Assembly: GCA_022493055.1 (NCBI GenBank)
Contig: CP092781.1
Span: forward strand, 1,736,001-1,800,000
Source: Staphylococcus roterodami
GTDB taxonomy: Bacteria; Bacillota; Bacilli; Staphylococcales; Staphylococcaceae
Length of the DNA stretch: 64,000 bases
Reading direction: 5' to 3'
The notes below the pieces were generated by a model that saw only the letters and a list, made by a program, of their open reading frames with translations, had not been told where the DNA came from and made no database searches. Numbering within the stretch: the first letter of the stretch is position 1; every line of letters starts with the position of its first letter. Shown in pieces: positions 1-9,042 of this stretch. Made by a program: the position numbers and the translations under genes.

Positions 1-176
1 AATGAACCAAATGAACTCGCTAATTTATTGGTACCTAATGCAATGGATGGTGGCAAACCAATTGCCAATAATGCTGGCGTTGAAATCAAGCCTCCACCAC
101 CTACAACTGAATCGATAAATGCTGCTATAAAACCAAAGACAATAATGATTAGAATCATCGTTAAATTTAAATCCAC
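1..176 (-). CDS. TSUP/TauE-SafE family membrane permease, 5' end only
   Basis: Only the first 58 or so residues lie in the window; the gene runs off the left edge. It starts with GTG at 174-176, and an AAGGGG ribosome binding site sits about ten bases upstream. The N-terminus is one hydrophobic helix followed by a glycine cluster (DSVVGGGGLISTPALL) and a GTNK motif, both typical of the first repeat of TSUP (DUF81, YfcA-like) permeases, which are thought to move sulfur-containing or organic anions. The substrate cannot be told. It lies directly downstream of thiI on the same strand with a 43-base gap and no visible terminator, so co-transcription is possible. Confidence 0.8.
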   Translation of the reverse strand, partial: MDLNLTMILIIIVFGFIAAFIDSVVGGGGLISTPALLAIGLPPSIALGTNKLASSFGS

Positions 177-219
177 AGTTAAACATCCCCTTATGTTTAT
201 TGTTAGTCTCTAATTTTAA

Positions 220-1443
220 TTATAGAAAGTCGTTTATTAATTCGTCTGTCTGTTGTTCTTTTGAAGTTTTATAGTCACTAGTAATTTCTAGTGTTTCAAT
301 GTTTTCAACAGCGCGATCAATCATTTCTTCAAAGTCAAAAATGCTTTCGTATTGAACAACTTTATCAAAGTTTGGTTCAGTTACTGGATTTTTAGGAGTG
401 AAAATCGTACAACAATCTTCAAATGGCTGAATTGATGTTTCAAACGTACCAATTTCCTTAGATTTTAAAATGATTTCTTCTTTATCATATGTTAATAAAG
501 GACGCAGTACAGGTGTAGAAGTGACATTATTAATTGCATACATACTATGAAGTGTTTGACTTGCAACCTGTCCTAAATTTTCACCATTTACAATAGCCAG
601 TGCACCAATTTGATGTACTAATTTGTCAGCAACTCTCATCATCATACGTCTTGTTGATGTCATCGTGTATCTAGGATGAACAACTTTATTCACTTGTTTT
701 TGCAATTCTGTAAAAGGAACAATGTGTAGTTTAATTGGACCAACACGTTCAGCTAAAATACGTGTAAGTTCAATAACTTTTTCTTTCGCTTGTTCACTTG
801 TAAATGGCGGACTATGAAAATGAATGGCTTCAATCGTTACACCGCGTCTCATTACTTCCATGCCAGCTACCGGTGAATCAATTCCACCTGATAACATAAG
901 TAAAGTTTTACCACCTGTACCTACAGGTAAACCACCTGCACCTGATACAACTTCTTCATACATGTATATTGCATCTAATCTAACTTCCACTCTAATTTCA
1001 TGATCCGGACGCTTTACATTAACTGAAATGTTTTCAATCTGTTTCAAAACTGCACCACCCAATTCACGTTGCAACTCATACGTATCCATTGGGTAATTTT
1101 TATCGGCACGCTTTACATCGATTTTAAATGTACTACCGTTCTCAAACGTTTGTGCAAATTTGATTGCTGCTTCACTCATAGCTTCTAAAGTTTTTTCAAT
1201 TTTTAAAACTGGACTAATAGATTTAATACCGAAAATTTTTGATAAACGATATGTGATTTCGTGTATATCAGCATGTTCTTCTAATTCAATATACATGCGG
1301 TCTCGTTTACCTTTTACAACAAAACCTTCAAGACCTTTTAAAGATTGATGAACATTATTTCTTAATTGATTTACAAATTTCTTTCTATTTGAACCTTTTA
1401 ATGTTAGTTCCCCATACCTAACAAGCAAGTGGTCATACTTCAT
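220..1443 (-). CDS. thiI: tRNA 4-thiouridine synthase ThiI
   Basis: This enzyme adenylates U8 of tRNA and transfers sulfur to give 4-thiouridine. The 407 residues give an N-terminal ferredoxin-like and THUMP region (about 1-165) and then a PP-loop ATP pyrophosphatase domain with the signature [18 protein letters not shown] near residue 180. The E. coli protein has an extra C-terminal rhodanese domain; this one ends without it, as in Bacillus. CTIF near residue 345 contains a cysteine that may carry sulfur (inference). Its ATG shares one base with the stop of the upstream cysteine desulfurase (TAATG), which implies translational coupling and fits the known Bacillus NifZ-ThiI sulfur relay. Confidence 0.96.
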   Translation of the reverse strand: MKYDHLLVRYGELTLKGSNRKKFVNQLRNNVHQSLKGLEGFVVKGKRDRMYIELEEHADIHEITYRLSKIFGIKSISPVLKIEKTLEAMSEAAIKFAQTFENGSTFKIDVKRADKNYPMDTYELQRELGGAVLKQIENISVNVKRPDHEIRVEVRLDAIYMYEEVVSGAGGLPVGTGGKTLLMLSGGIDSPVAGMEVMRRGVTIEAIHFHSPPFTSEQAKEKVIELTRILAERVGPIKLHIVPFTELQKQVNKVVHPRYTMTSTRRMMMRVADKLVHQIGALAIVNGENLGQVASQTLHSMYAINNVTSTPVLRPLLTYDKEEIILKSKEIGTFETSIQPFEDCCTIFTPKNPVTEPNFDKVVQYESIFDFEEMIDRAVENIETLEITSDYKTSKEQQTDELINDFL

Positions 1444-2582
1444 TATCTAAGCAACTCCTTAATTTCCTCATATATGATGATGAATGTTTCTTTAAATTTT
1501 TCAATATCTTCTTTAGTTGTAGTGGCACCAAATGATAATCGAATACTACCTTCAATTGCCTTATCTGATAATCCCATAGCAGTCAGTACTTCATTTAACT
1601 TATTACGCTTTGATGAGCAAGCACTAGTTGTTGATACCATAATGTCATACTTTGAAAATGCATTTACAAGCACTTCACCTTTCACACCAGGAAAACTAAT
1701 ATTTAAAATAAATGGTGAAGCATTTCTAGCCGAATTTATATAAACACCTCGAAAAGTTTTAAGGAATTCCCTAATATCTTCATTTAAAGAGTCTACATAA
1801 GTGTGTAAAGCTTCACGATTATCATTTGCTATTTTCATTGCTTTAACTAAAGCAATATCGCTAGGCAAATTGATAGTACCGCTTCTTACACCATATTCCT
1901 GGCCACCGCCTTGAATAATCGGCTCGATATTTTGAATATGGTTAACTAACAATACACCTTGCCCTTTTAAGCCATTAAATTTATGACCACTCAAACTAAG
2001 GCTATCTACATTTTTAAAATCTACCGGAATTTTTCCGAATGCCTGCACAGCATCCACATGAAAATGTACTTTCGGATATTGTTTTAAAATTTCAGCTATT
2101 TCAGCAATTGGTTGGATTTGTCCAGTTACATTATTTACGTACATACAGGTAACTAGACCGACTTTATCGGACATTAATTCATTAAAGTGTTGTAAATCAA
2201 TACTTCCGTCTTTCGTCACATCAACATATTTCACTTTAAATCCTTCGCGTTCTTCCAAATATCTTACAACTTCTAATACAGATGGGTGTTCCAATATCGA
2301 TGTAATAATTTCATTTGCTGTATCAAATTTGCGATAAGCGACGCCTTTCAGCGCAATATTATTTGACTCTGTAGCTCCGCTTGTGAACACAACATCATAA
2401 TTTTTATTGGCATTCACCATTTTATTAATTTGAACTTTTGCTTGTTGTAGTAATTGATCTGCTTGTAAACCAGCTTTATGCGGACTACTAGGATTAAAAT
2501 ACATTGATTGATTTACTTTTAAATAAGTATCTAACACTTCTTCAAATGCTTTCGTCGTTGCCGCATTATCTAGATATATCAA
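1443..2582 (-). CDS. nifZ: Cysteine desulfurase (NifS/IscS class), partner of ThiI
   Basis: This PLP enzyme takes sulfur from cysteine and should pass it as a persulfide to ThiI. Visible features are the N-terminal YLDNAATT, the PLP-lysine region [14 protein letters not shown] and a C-terminal loop with STTSACSS, whose cysteine is the likely persulfide carrier. I chose the TTG at 2580-2582, giving 379 residues beginning [10 protein letters not shown]. The frame stays open up to a TTG at 2636, but a TATAAT at 2639-2644 would place the transcript start around 2632, so the longer form would have almost no leader. The ribosome binding site for the chosen start (GAGAAG) is weak. The gene overlaps thiI by one base. 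Confidence 0.92.
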   Translation of the reverse strand: MIYLDNAATTKAFEEVLDTYLKVNQSMYFNPSSPHKAGLQADQLLQQAKVQINKMVNANKNYDVVFTSGATESNNIALKGVAYRKFDTANEIITSILEHPSVLEVVRYLEEREGFKVKYVDVTKDGSIDLQHFNELMSDKVGLVTCMYVNNVTGQIQPIAEIAEILKQYPKVHFHVDAVQAFGKIPVDFKNVDSLSLSGHKFNGLKGQGVLLVNHIQNIEPIIQGGGQEYGVRSGTINLPSDIALVKAMKIANDNREALHTYVDSLNEDIREFLKTFRGVYINSARNASPFILNISFPGVKGEVLVNAFSKYDIMVSTTSACSSKRNKLNEVLTAMGLSDKAIEGSIRLSFGATTTKEDIEKFKETFIIIYEEIKELLR

Positions 2583-2638
2583 AATAAACACTTCTCTTTC
2601 ATTAATCATCAATCGTTTAAAATTGTTTTTACTCAAGC

Positions 2639-2665
2639 ATTATACTATTATCACACAAAAAATAA
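2639..2665 (-). promoter_or_regulatory. Candidate promoter for nifZ-thiI
   Basis: Read on the minus strand, a perfect TATAAT (2639-2644) is preceded after 16 bases by a weak TTTATT. The predicted start near 2632 gives a leader of about 50 bases to the TTG at 2582. Confidence 0.5.
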
Positions 2666-2918
2666 AGGTTATCAGGTAAATTAATCATATTTCTACTTAT
2701 TTAACTGCAATAAAAATAGCAATTATATGATTTTATTTATAATTTGGAAATCATTGTCATGTAAAATTTATTCCAGTGTCGAATTACATTTAGATTTAAA
2801 AGCTACATTGAATACCTTGCAATTTCCAGCTATTTTATTCTGCGGATGGATAGAATGACACAGAATATAAAATCTTCCTTATTACCCATACAAAACAAGC
2901 GAATCAAAAAATGCACAG

Positions 2919-2987
2919 GCTGGGACATAAATCCCTAAAAAAACAGCAGTAAGATAATTTTCAATTAGAAAATATCTTACTGCTGTT
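2919..2987 (+). repeat. TGGGACATAAA motif plus AACAGCAG hairpin (dispersed repeat)
   Basis: GGCTGGGACATAAATCCC at 2918-2935 is followed at once by an A-run and a hairpin with arms 2942-2962 and 2968-2987 (AACAGCAGTAAGAT... paired with ATCTTACTGCTGTT, one bulged base). The hairpin resembles the terminator after sgtA at 19615-19664. The motif recurs in related form at 42797, and on the minus strand at 31972-31991 and 4261-4277. Confidence 0.65.
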
Positions 2988-2997
2988 CTCTATTTAT

Positions 2998-3105
2998 ACA
3001 ATACTTCGTATTGAATGGCTTCGCTTTCCTAGGGTGCCGTCTCAGCCTCGGTCTTCGACTGGCACTGCTCCCTCAGGAGTCTCGCCATTAATACTACGTA
3101 TTAAC
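2998..3105. repeat. GC-rich imperfect palindromic intergenic element
   Basis: The ends AATACTTCGTATTGAATGGC (about 3000-3019) and GCCATTAATACTACGTATT (about 3086-3104) are imperfect inverted repeats. The 65 bases between them are far richer in G and C than the surroundings, with internal complementary words such as GAGTC, CTCAG and CCTCAG. I see no reading frame. It looks like a structured or mobile intergenic repeat of the kind scattered in staphylococcal genomes; that assignment comes from memory of the family, not from this window. Confidence 0.5.
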
Positions 3106-3253
3106 ATGTAATTTTACTTTTAAATACTTTAAAAAAATAAGACACTTTGCCCAACTTGCACATAAATGTATAATTCAATAATTTGAATTTTCTGTGTTGG
3201 GTCCCTTCGTATAATTTAACAAATACCACTAAACTAAATTAACGAGGTGCCTT

Positions 3254-4256
3254 ATGTATAAAAATTATAACTTGATCCAACTTACACTACCAATAGAAAC
3301 TTCTGTTAGAATTCCTAAAAATGATATTTCGAGATATGTTAATGAAATTGTTGAAATGATACCTGATAGTGAATTCGATGAATTCAGACACCATCGTGGC
3401 GCAACATCCTATCATCCAAAAATGATGTTAAAAATTATCTTATATGCATATACTCAATCTGTATTTTCTGATCGTAGAATAGAAAAATTACTTCATGACA
3501 GTATTCGAATGATGTGGTTAGCTCAAAATCAAACACCTTCTTATAAAACTAATAATCATTTTAGAGTAAACCCTAATACTGATGCGTTAATTGAATCTTT
3601 ATTTATTCAGTTCCATAGTCAATGTTTAAAGCAAAATCTTATTGATAATAATTCAATTTTTATTGATGGTACAAAAATAGAAGCTAGTGCCAATAGATAT
3701 ACATTTGTGTGGAATAAAAGTATTCAAAATCACGAATTGAAATTGAACGAAAATTCAAAAGCATTATATCGTGACTTAGTTGAAGAAAAAATAATACCAG
3801 AGATTAAAGAAGACGCAGATAGCGATTTAACAACAGAAGAAATTGATTTAGTTGGTAGTCATTTAGATAAAGAAATCGAAGATTTAAATCATTCTATTGA
3901 GAACGAAGATTGTACTCAAATTAGAGAAAAGACTCATAAGAAAAAAACGAAATTAAGAAGTTCAAAAAGAAATTTGATGATTATTCTGAAAGAAAACGTA
4001 AATATGAAAAGCCAAAATCTATAGTCAAAGAAAAATTGATGTAGATCCTGTTTTTGGATTTATGAAGGCTATTTTGGGTTTCACACGAATGTCAGTTCGA
4101 GGAATAGATAAAGTTAAACGAGAGCTAGGTTTTGTATTAATGGCACTTAACATAAAGAAAATAGCGACTCAACGAGCTGTATATTATCAAATATATTTGA
4201 AAAAAGCTGATTTCTATCAAATAATTAATAGAAATCAGCTTTTTTACATTGCCTAA
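3254..4256 (+). pseudogene. Decayed IS1182-family transposase
   Basis: The N-terminal 233 or so residues read normally from ATG 3254 (ribosome binding site GAGGTG), including the N-terminal domain with FDEFRHHRGATSYHP and the start of the catalytic domain with SIFIDGTKIEA (first Asp of the DDE triad). Near 3950 the frame shifts by one base: KKFKKKFDDYSERKRKYE continues in another frame to 4020. At 4020 the sequence jumps to the family C-terminus (YSQRKIDVDPVFGFMKAI... to 4256) in the third frame, so roughly 200 or more central residues, including the second catalytic Asp, are missing compared with full-length family members of about 550 residues. It cannot encode an active transposase. Confidence 0.85.
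4201..4244. terminator. Bidirectional hairpin terminator at the IS right end
   Basis: A perfect 17-base inverted repeat, AAAAAGCTGATTTCTAT (4201-4217) and its complement (4228-4244), with a 10-base loop. It gives a T-run on both strands. It overlaps the last codons of the transposase relic and lies 70 bases past the ezrA stop, so it probably ends ezrA transcription as well. Confidence 0.75.
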
Positions 4257-4313
4257 GAACTTAATGTCTCAAGCTCTTCTCATAATTTGATTAACACATA
4301 TTTATATAATCTT

Positions 4314-6008
4314 CTATTGTTTAATAACTTCTTCTTCAATATGTTTTGTAACGCCAGGCTCCACACTTTCAAGTGCTTGTTCTGAAATTTCAATCGCACG
4401 TTTATAGCGATTATTTTTAAACAACCTTTCAGCTTCATTCAAACTTTTATCTACATTGCTATAATCTTTACGATATCTGTTTCCATATTGAATTAGTTTC
4501 TCAGCATAAACAGCGTTAACGAGAACATCGTTTGCCTCATCTTCAAATGTATTCATTTGTATAACAATTTTTGATACTTTATCTTTTAATTGTTTAACAT
4601 GAATTGGACGCTCACTAAATTGTTCATTTACGTCACGAACTTCATGATCGATTTCATTTTTCATAATGATAAATCTTTCTGGCACACTTGTTAAGTTAGA
4701 AGCAAGTAATCGACGGTATACTTCCTCTTTCTTTGATTGCACACGTAATAAATTATCTTCAGCTTCTGCTTCATCCTCGCGTAATTGAATAAGATGATTT
4801 TGAAGCTTTTCTTGTTTTTCGTTAATTACTGTGACATGATCCTCAAGATACTGTAAATTGTCTTGAACTTCACTATATCGTACAGCTGATTTAGACATTT
4901 CTTTTAAAATATCATCGTATACAGAAATCAAACTTTGAATTTCATTTTCAAACTGACGTACACTTTGTGCATCAGATTCATTAATATAGTAGTTTTCACG
5001 TACATATTCAATTTCAGTTTGTAGCGTGTAGTTCATGTCTTTAGCTTTAAATAAGTTATCTGTAATGATATCTTTGGTTTCCTCAACATCATTTTTAGCT
5101 TTAACTTCATGTTCAATTAAATCATACATGTCATCTAACTTATCATTAATGTGAGCTAATTTATCATTTGCTTCTTCCAATTCTAAACGACTAATTAATG
5201 GCTCTACAAAACTAAGTTCAGTTTTCAAACTTTGTAACGTACTATCTACTTTTACGTGATCAAGGTCATATCCTTCTACTTTAAGATCACGACAACCATA
5301 TTTTAAATCTTGGAATTGACCAGGTAATTCTTTTTGTGTTTCTCTAATTAAATCTGGTATTTCTTCCATATATGATCTCAGCTGTTTCATTTGTTCATTC
5401 AAGGCAGCTATATGGTTGTGCGCTTGTACATAATTACCATCAACTTTAAGAACTTCAAATTGCTCTAACTTTGGCTCAAACTTTTCAATTTCAGTTTCAA
5501 GTAAACTTGCTGCTTCACCAAATTGATGGCGATTCGCTAATACATCACGTTTCATTTCTCGATAATCGACTTTACATTTATCATATAATTCATCATTATC
5601 TTTATATAACGCAATAATTTCGTTTACATCTTCCAATTGTTGTTGATAACTTTGTTCATAGCTATCTAACAATTCATTTGCATCGTCAATTTCAGTTTGA
5701 GATGCATTAAAACTAAATTTATCTAGTAAAGCCTCGGCATTATGGATTTTTTCTTCCACAGGAGCTAGATACTTATTTGTACTCTCTACGTTGTCCTTTT
5801 TCATTGCATCGTATTTCGTTTTTGTTTCACCTTTTAAATTCAACTTAGATAATTGTGCAAGGTTTTGATCAAAAGGTAACGTTTCAATTTCATTTTTACG
5901 TTCTATTGCTTTTTCAATGATTTGTCTTTTGTTAGAACGTAAATAGAACAATACACCTACAGCAATCAATATAATCACAATTATTGCCAAAATGATATAT
6001 AACACCAT
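4314..6008 (-). CDS. ezrA: Septation ring formation regulator EzrA
   Basis: This membrane-anchored protein links FtsZ to wall synthesis in staphylococcal division and restrains misplaced Z rings. The 564 residues begin with one transmembrane helix (about 3-24, [18 protein letters not shown]) with the N-terminus outside. The rest is a cytoplasmic chain of spectrin-like helical bundles, rich in E, K and Q with heptad patterns. The length equals the usual staphylococcal EzrA. It is divergent from the sulfoxide reductase gene at 6145. No terminator of its own is seen before the IS-derived hairpin at 4201-4244. Confidence 0.97.
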   Translation of the reverse strand: MVLYIILAIIVIILIAVGVLFYLRSNKRQIIEKAIERKNEIETLPFDQNLAQLSKLNLKGETKTKYDAMKKDNVESTNKYLAPVEEKIHNAEALLDKFSFNASQTEIDDANELLDSYEQSYQQQLEDVNEIIALYKDNDELYDKCKVDYREMKRDVLANRHQFGEAASLLETEIEKFEPKLEQFEVLKVDGNYVQAHNHIAALNEQMKQLRSYMEEIPDLIRETQKELPGQFQDLKYGCRDLKVEGYDLDHVKVDSTLQSLKTELSFVEPLISRLELEEANDKLAHINDKLDDMYDLIEHEVKAKNDVEETKDIITDNLFKAKDMNYTLQTEIEYVRENYYINESDAQSVRQFENEIQSLISVYDDILKEMSKSAVRYSEVQDNLQYLEDHVTVINEKQEKLQNHLIQLREDEAEAEDNLLRVQSKKEEVYRRLLASNLTSVPERFIIMKNEIDHEVRDVNEQFSERPIHVKQLKDKVSKIVIQMNTFEDEANDVLVNAVYAEKLIQYGNRYRKDYSNVDKSLNEAERLFKNNRYKRAIEISEQALESVEPGVTKHIEEEVIKQ

Positions 6009-6081
6009 ATGCTTCTCCTCCTAATTTATCATTACTATTATAACGTAATTTTGCTTAAGGATAAATTATAAAATGAATTTA

Positions 6082-6110
6082 TTGCCATAATATTTTCGAA
6101 ATTCTATACT
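6082..6110 (+). promoter_or_regulatory. Sigma-A promoter of the fRMsr gene
   Basis: TTGCCA (6082-6087), a 17-base spacer and TATACT (6105-6110) lie 35 bases before the ATG at 6145. Confidence 0.7.
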
Positions 6111-6144
6111 ATTATAAAATCTATGAAAATAAGAGGTTTTAAAT

Positions 6145-6609
6145 ATGACAACAATTAAACCAACAAATTACGCATTATTAAAGAAACAAACTGCAAGTCT
6201 TATTGAGGATGAACATCATATAATTGCTATTTTGAGTAATATGTCTGCACTATTAAACGACAATTTAGATCAAATTAATTGGGTCGGCTTTTATTTAAAA
6301 GAACAAGACGAACTTATACTTGGTCCTTTCCAGGGTCACCCTGCTTGTGTTCATATACCAATTGGTAAAGGTGTATGTGGAACAGCAGTTTCTGAGCGTC
6401 GCACACAAGTTGTTGCTGACGTCCACAAATTTGAAGGTCATATTGCTTGTGATGCCAATAGTAAATCAGAAATTGTTATCCCGATTTTCAAAGGTGATGA
6501 AATCATTGGCGTATTAGATATAGACGCACCAATTACAAATCGCTTTGACGAAAATGATCAAGAACATCTTGAAGCAATTGTTAAAATTATCGAAAAGCAA
6601 CTCGCATAA
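6145..6609 (+). CDS. GAF-domain free methionine-(R)-sulfoxide reductase
   Basis: A single GAF domain of 154 residues. It should reduce free, not protein-bound, L-methionine-(R)-sulfoxide in the cytosol with thioredoxin as donor. The three cysteines conserved in this family are at residues 68 (HPACVH), 78 (GVCGTA) and 102 (HIACDA); in known members two of them cycle through a disulfide. The length is typical of a stand-alone fRMsr (YtsP type). It has its own promoter and lies between divergent ezrA and co-directional rpsD. A general GAF regulator is unlikely because the cysteine set is complete and no output domain is present. Confidence 0.9.
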   Translation: MTTIKPTNYALLKKQTASLIEDEHHIIAILSNMSALLNDNLDQINWVGFYLKEQDELILGPFQGHPACVHIPIGKGVCGTAVSERRTQVVADVHKFEGHIACDANSKSEIVIPIFKGDEIIGVLDIDAPITNRFDENDQEHLEAIVKIIEKQLA

Positions 6610-6636
6610 AAGGACACCAGGATTTTCAATAAAGTA

Positions 6637-6664
6637 TTGACAGTTAGCAGGAAAATGTTACAAT
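6637..6664 (+). promoter_or_regulatory. Sigma-A promoter of rpsD
   Basis: Consensus TTGACA (6637-6642), 16-base spacer, TACAAT (6659-6664). It lies about 190 bases before the rpsD start codon. Confidence 0.85.
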
Positions 6665-6670
6665 AATCTT

Positions 6671-6852
6671 TGTGTGAATTAACGAAAGTAGCAGTTGTAT
6701 ATTATTGAGCGCTATGTTGTTCCCAATGCGGACGTGTCACGTAACTGTCGCTATAAGGTGAAGACACATAAAACAATATATCTTAGTAAGCATGCAACAC
6801 TCTTTTTTGTTTATTCATAACAACAAAAAAGAATTAAAGGAGGAGTCTTATT
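6671..6852 (+). promoter_or_regulatory. rpsD leader, candidate S4-binding autoregulatory RNA
   Basis: The leader of about 180 bases is long for a one-gene transcript. In Firmicutes, S4 binds its own mRNA leader and represses translation. The leader has a central structured part (6690-6780) and ends with a U-rich/A-rich hairpin (CTTTTTTGTT, 6801-6810, facing AACAACAAAAAAG, about 6819-6831) just before the AAGGAGGAG ribosome binding site. Assignment to the S4 leader family is inferred from position and known biology, not from a covariance match. Confidence 0.65.
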
Positions 6853-7455
6853 ATGGCTCGATTCAGAGGTTCAAACTGGAAAAAATCTCGTCGTTTAGGT
6901 ATCTCTTTAAGTGGTACTGGTAAAGAATTAGAAAAACGTCCTTACGCACCAGGACAACATGGTCCAAACCAACGTAAAAAATTATCAGAATATGGTTTAC
7001 AATTACGTGAAAAACAAAAATTACGTTACTTATATGGAATGACTGAAAGACAATTCCGTAACACATTTGACATCGCTGGTAAAAAATTCGGTGTACATGG
7101 TGAAAACTTCATGATCTTATTAGCAAGTCGTTTAGACGCTGTTGTATATGCATTAGGTTTAGCTCGTACTCGTCGTCAAGCACGTCAATTAGTTAACCAC
7201 GGTCATATCTTAGTAGATGGTAAACGTGTTGATATCCCATCTTATTCTGTTAAACCTGGTCAAACAATTTCAGTTCGTGAAAAATCTCAAAAATTAAACA
7301 TCATCGTTGAATCAGTTGAAATTAATAATTTCGTACCTGAATACTTAAACTTTGATGCAGATAGCTTAACTGGTACTTTCGTACGTTTACCAGAACGTAG
7401 CGAATTACCTGCTGAAATCAATGAACAATTAATCGTTGAGTACTACTCAAGATAA
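6853..7455 (+). CDS. rpsD: 30S ribosomal protein S4
   Basis: A primary 16S rRNA-binding protein of the small subunit that nucleates 30S assembly. The 200 residues open with [16 protein letters not shown], as in other Firmicute S4 proteins. An S4 RNA-binding domain lies at about 92-155 ([28 protein letters not shown]). There is no zinc-binding cysteine set at the N-terminus, so this is the cysteine-free form. Codon use is strongly biased, as expected for a highly expressed gene. It is a single-gene unit with its own promoter, long leader and terminator. Confidence 0.99.
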   Translation: MARFRGSNWKKSRRLGISLSGTGKELEKRPYAPGQHGPNQRKKLSEYGLQLREKQKLRYLYGMTERQFRNTFDIAGKKFGVHGENFMILLASRLDAVVYALGLARTRRQARQLVNHGHILVDGKRVDIPSYSVKPGQTISVREKSQKLNIIVESVEINNFVPEYLNFDADSLTGTFVRLPERSELPAEINEQLIVEYYSR

Positions 7456-7468
7456 TATCATTCTTTTC

Positions 7469-7497
7469 AAACACCCACGATTGTGGGTGTTTTTTTG
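7469..7497 (+). terminator. rpsD terminator
   Basis: AACACCCAC, short loop, GTGGGTGTT followed by a run of T. A strong intrinsic terminator 15 bases past the stop. Confidence 0.95.
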
Positions 7498-7658
7498 TAT
7501 TGCTAAATATTATTTAGAAGATTATACGAACGCTTCGATTATTACATGTTATCTGAATTGCACCTAGCCTATTTATCAGATTATCTATAGCATGACATCA
7601 TAAATAATCTACTGTGATATATAAACGTTTTATTGTCCAAGCAACTCATCACATGTAT

Positions 7659-8402
7659 TCACTTAATAAATAATTCTGGTTCATCAGTGATTAAACCATC
7701 AACATCCATTTGTATTAATTTTTCTCCAGTTTTCAATTTATTAACAGTGTATGGCATAACTTGTAATTGATAACGATGAGCTTCATCAATAAACTTTCTT
7801 GTCACTAAAGCATAGTTAGGATTTACATAACTAGCAACTTGTGCAATTCTTTCAAAATTTGGTTTTCTATACCAATATTTGCGTTTACTACATAGTACGC
7901 CTAAATCATACTTACATCTCATCTCTTTTAACTTTTCAATGCATTCGATATCAAAAGATTGAATAACTACTTGTGTAACATCGACTTTCTTCTCTTCCAA
8001 AAATGCCAGCAATTTGCGTTCAATTCCTGGATATAAATTAGGCTTCTTTAATTCAATCAATAGCTTTTTATGAAACTTTAAGCATAATGAAAGCACTTCA
8101 TCTAATGTGGGTATTCGTTCTCCCTTAAAAACAACATCTTTATAACTACCAAAATCAAATGATTTCAATTGCGATAATGTGTAATCCGCAATGCGTCCTT
8201 TACCATCTGAAGTTCGATCAATTGTATCATCATGTATCACAACAAAATGTTGATCTTTTGTTAAATGAACATCTATTTCTAACATATCAACATCCAGTTC
8301 CATGACCTGTCGATAACCAGTCATTGTATTTTCAGGAAATGCACTCGGCAATCCACGATGCGCAACAATTTGTAATCCATCTTTCAGTTTATTCGGAGCC
8401 AT
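7659..8402 (-). CDS. glpQ: Cytosolic glycerophosphodiester phosphodiesterase
   Basis: A GDPD-family enzyme that should hydrolyse deacylated phospholipids (glycerophosphodiesters) to glycerol-3-phosphate and an alcohol. The 247 residues form one TIM-barrel domain. Signatures seen are HRGLPSAFPENT near residue 15, EIDVHLTKD and VIHDDTIDRTSDG (catalytic His and metal ligands), and the C-terminal GLITDEP. No signal peptide is present, so it acts in the cytosol, unlike secreted GlpQ. ATG 8402 has an AAAGGTGA ribosome binding site. It is divergent from the OsmC-like gene, with about 80 bases between the start codons. Confidence 0.92.
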   Translation of the reverse strand: MAPNKLKDGLQIVAHRGLPSAFPENTMTGYRQVMELDVDMLEIDVHLTKDQHFVVIHDDTIDRTSDGKGRIADYTLSQLKSFDFGSYKDVVFKGERIPTLDEVLSLCLKFHKKLLIELKKPNLYPGIERKLLAFLEEKKVDVTQVVIQSFDIECIEKLKEMRCKYDLGVLCSKRKYWYRKPNFERIAQVASYVNPNYALVTRKFIDEAHRYQLQVMPYTVNKLKTGEKLIQMDVDGLITDEPELFIK

Positions 8403-8481
8403 TGATAAGTCACCTTTCTGTTAAACTTTGATAAACTATTCTAAAATTAAACTATCACATTTATATTGGAGGTTAAAGAAA

Positions 8482-8928
8482 TTGCATCAACATGACTTTA
8501 AAGTCCAAACATCTTGGCAAGGCGGACGTAACGATGTAGGAAAAGTAACAGGCGACATACTTTCAGAGAACATTTCAATCCCCGCTTCATTAGGTGGTGT
8601 TGGTATCGGAACGAATCCCGATGAAATGTTAGTATCAGCCGCTTCATCATGTTATATTATCTCATTAGCAGCCACTCTTGAACGTGCAAAGTTCACAGAC
8701 ATTTCAATTGAACAACAATCGATTGGAACAGCTTGTTTAAATAATGGAAAATTCAGTATGACAAAAATTGTGCACCATCCTCACATTCAAATTTCAAGTG
8801 ACCAAATAGCGCAATTAGAAAAGCGATTACCAAAATTGATAACAATTGCGGATAATAATTGTATGATTTCAAATGCTGTAAGAAATAACATAGATATAAA
8901 AATTTATCCCATCATACAAGCCAAATAA
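8482..8928 (+). CDS. OsmC-family (SACOL1771-type) peroxiredoxin-like protein
   Basis: A 148-residue OsmC/Ohr-fold protein. Members reduce organic hydroperoxides with two cysteines. Here one cysteine lies in SAASSCYIISLAATLE (about residue 60), and candidates for the second are in GTACLNNG or ADNNCMISNA. I chose the TTG at 8482 because GGAGG (8468-8472) sits nine bases upstream; a longer reading from 8428 has no such site. The substrate is unproven. The gene ends in a good terminator. Confidence 0.82.
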   Translation: MHQHDFKVQTSWQGGRNDVGKVTGDILSENISIPASLGGVGIGTNPDEMLVSAASSCYIISLAATLERAKFTDISIEQQSIGTACLNNGKFSMTKIVHHPHIQISSDQIAQLEKRLPKLITIADNNCMISNAVRNNIDIKIYPIIQAK

Positions 8929-8935
8929 AATCGTT

Positions 8936-8979
8936 AAGTGATAACAATTGTTCAACAATATAACGTTATCACTTTTTTT
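8936..8979 (+). terminator. Terminator after the OsmC-like gene
   Basis: AAGTGATAAC (8936-8945) pairs with GTTATCACTT (8965-8974), followed by a T-run. Confidence 0.85.
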
Positions 8980-9003
8980 GGGCTTTTAAATTTTCAGAAA
9001 ATT

Positions 9004-9012
9004 TGCTAAAAT
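9004..9012 (+). promoter_or_regulatory. Extended -10 promoter for the aminotransferase-serA pair
   Basis: TGCTAAAAT (9004-9012) matches the extended -10 pattern TGnTAnAAT. No good -35 box is seen. It lies 31 bases before the ATG at 9043. Confidence 0.5.
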
Positions 9013-9042
9013 AGTGAAATCTTATTTATAGGAGGCATATAA

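Larger units (their letters stand above)
2645..3253. other. Intergenic stretch with dispersed repeat elements
   Basis: No gene is supported in this roughly 600-base stretch between the desulfurase promoter and the transposase relic. From left to right it holds an AT-rich part with no clear feature (2645-2915), a TGGGACATAAATCCC motif (2920-2935), a strong hairpin (2942-2987), a GC-rich imperfect palindrome (2998-3105) and AT-rich sequence leading into the IS relic. The hairpin and motif have relatives elsewhere in the window. Confidence 0.6.

Noticed and set aside
28..213. Open frame on the + strand at the left edge
   Set aside because: It is antisense to the TSUP permease start, which has conserved residues and a ribosome binding site.
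1429..1743. 104-codon + strand frame inside nifZ
   Set aside because: Shadow of the cysteine desulfurase; no ribosome binding site and no family resemblance.
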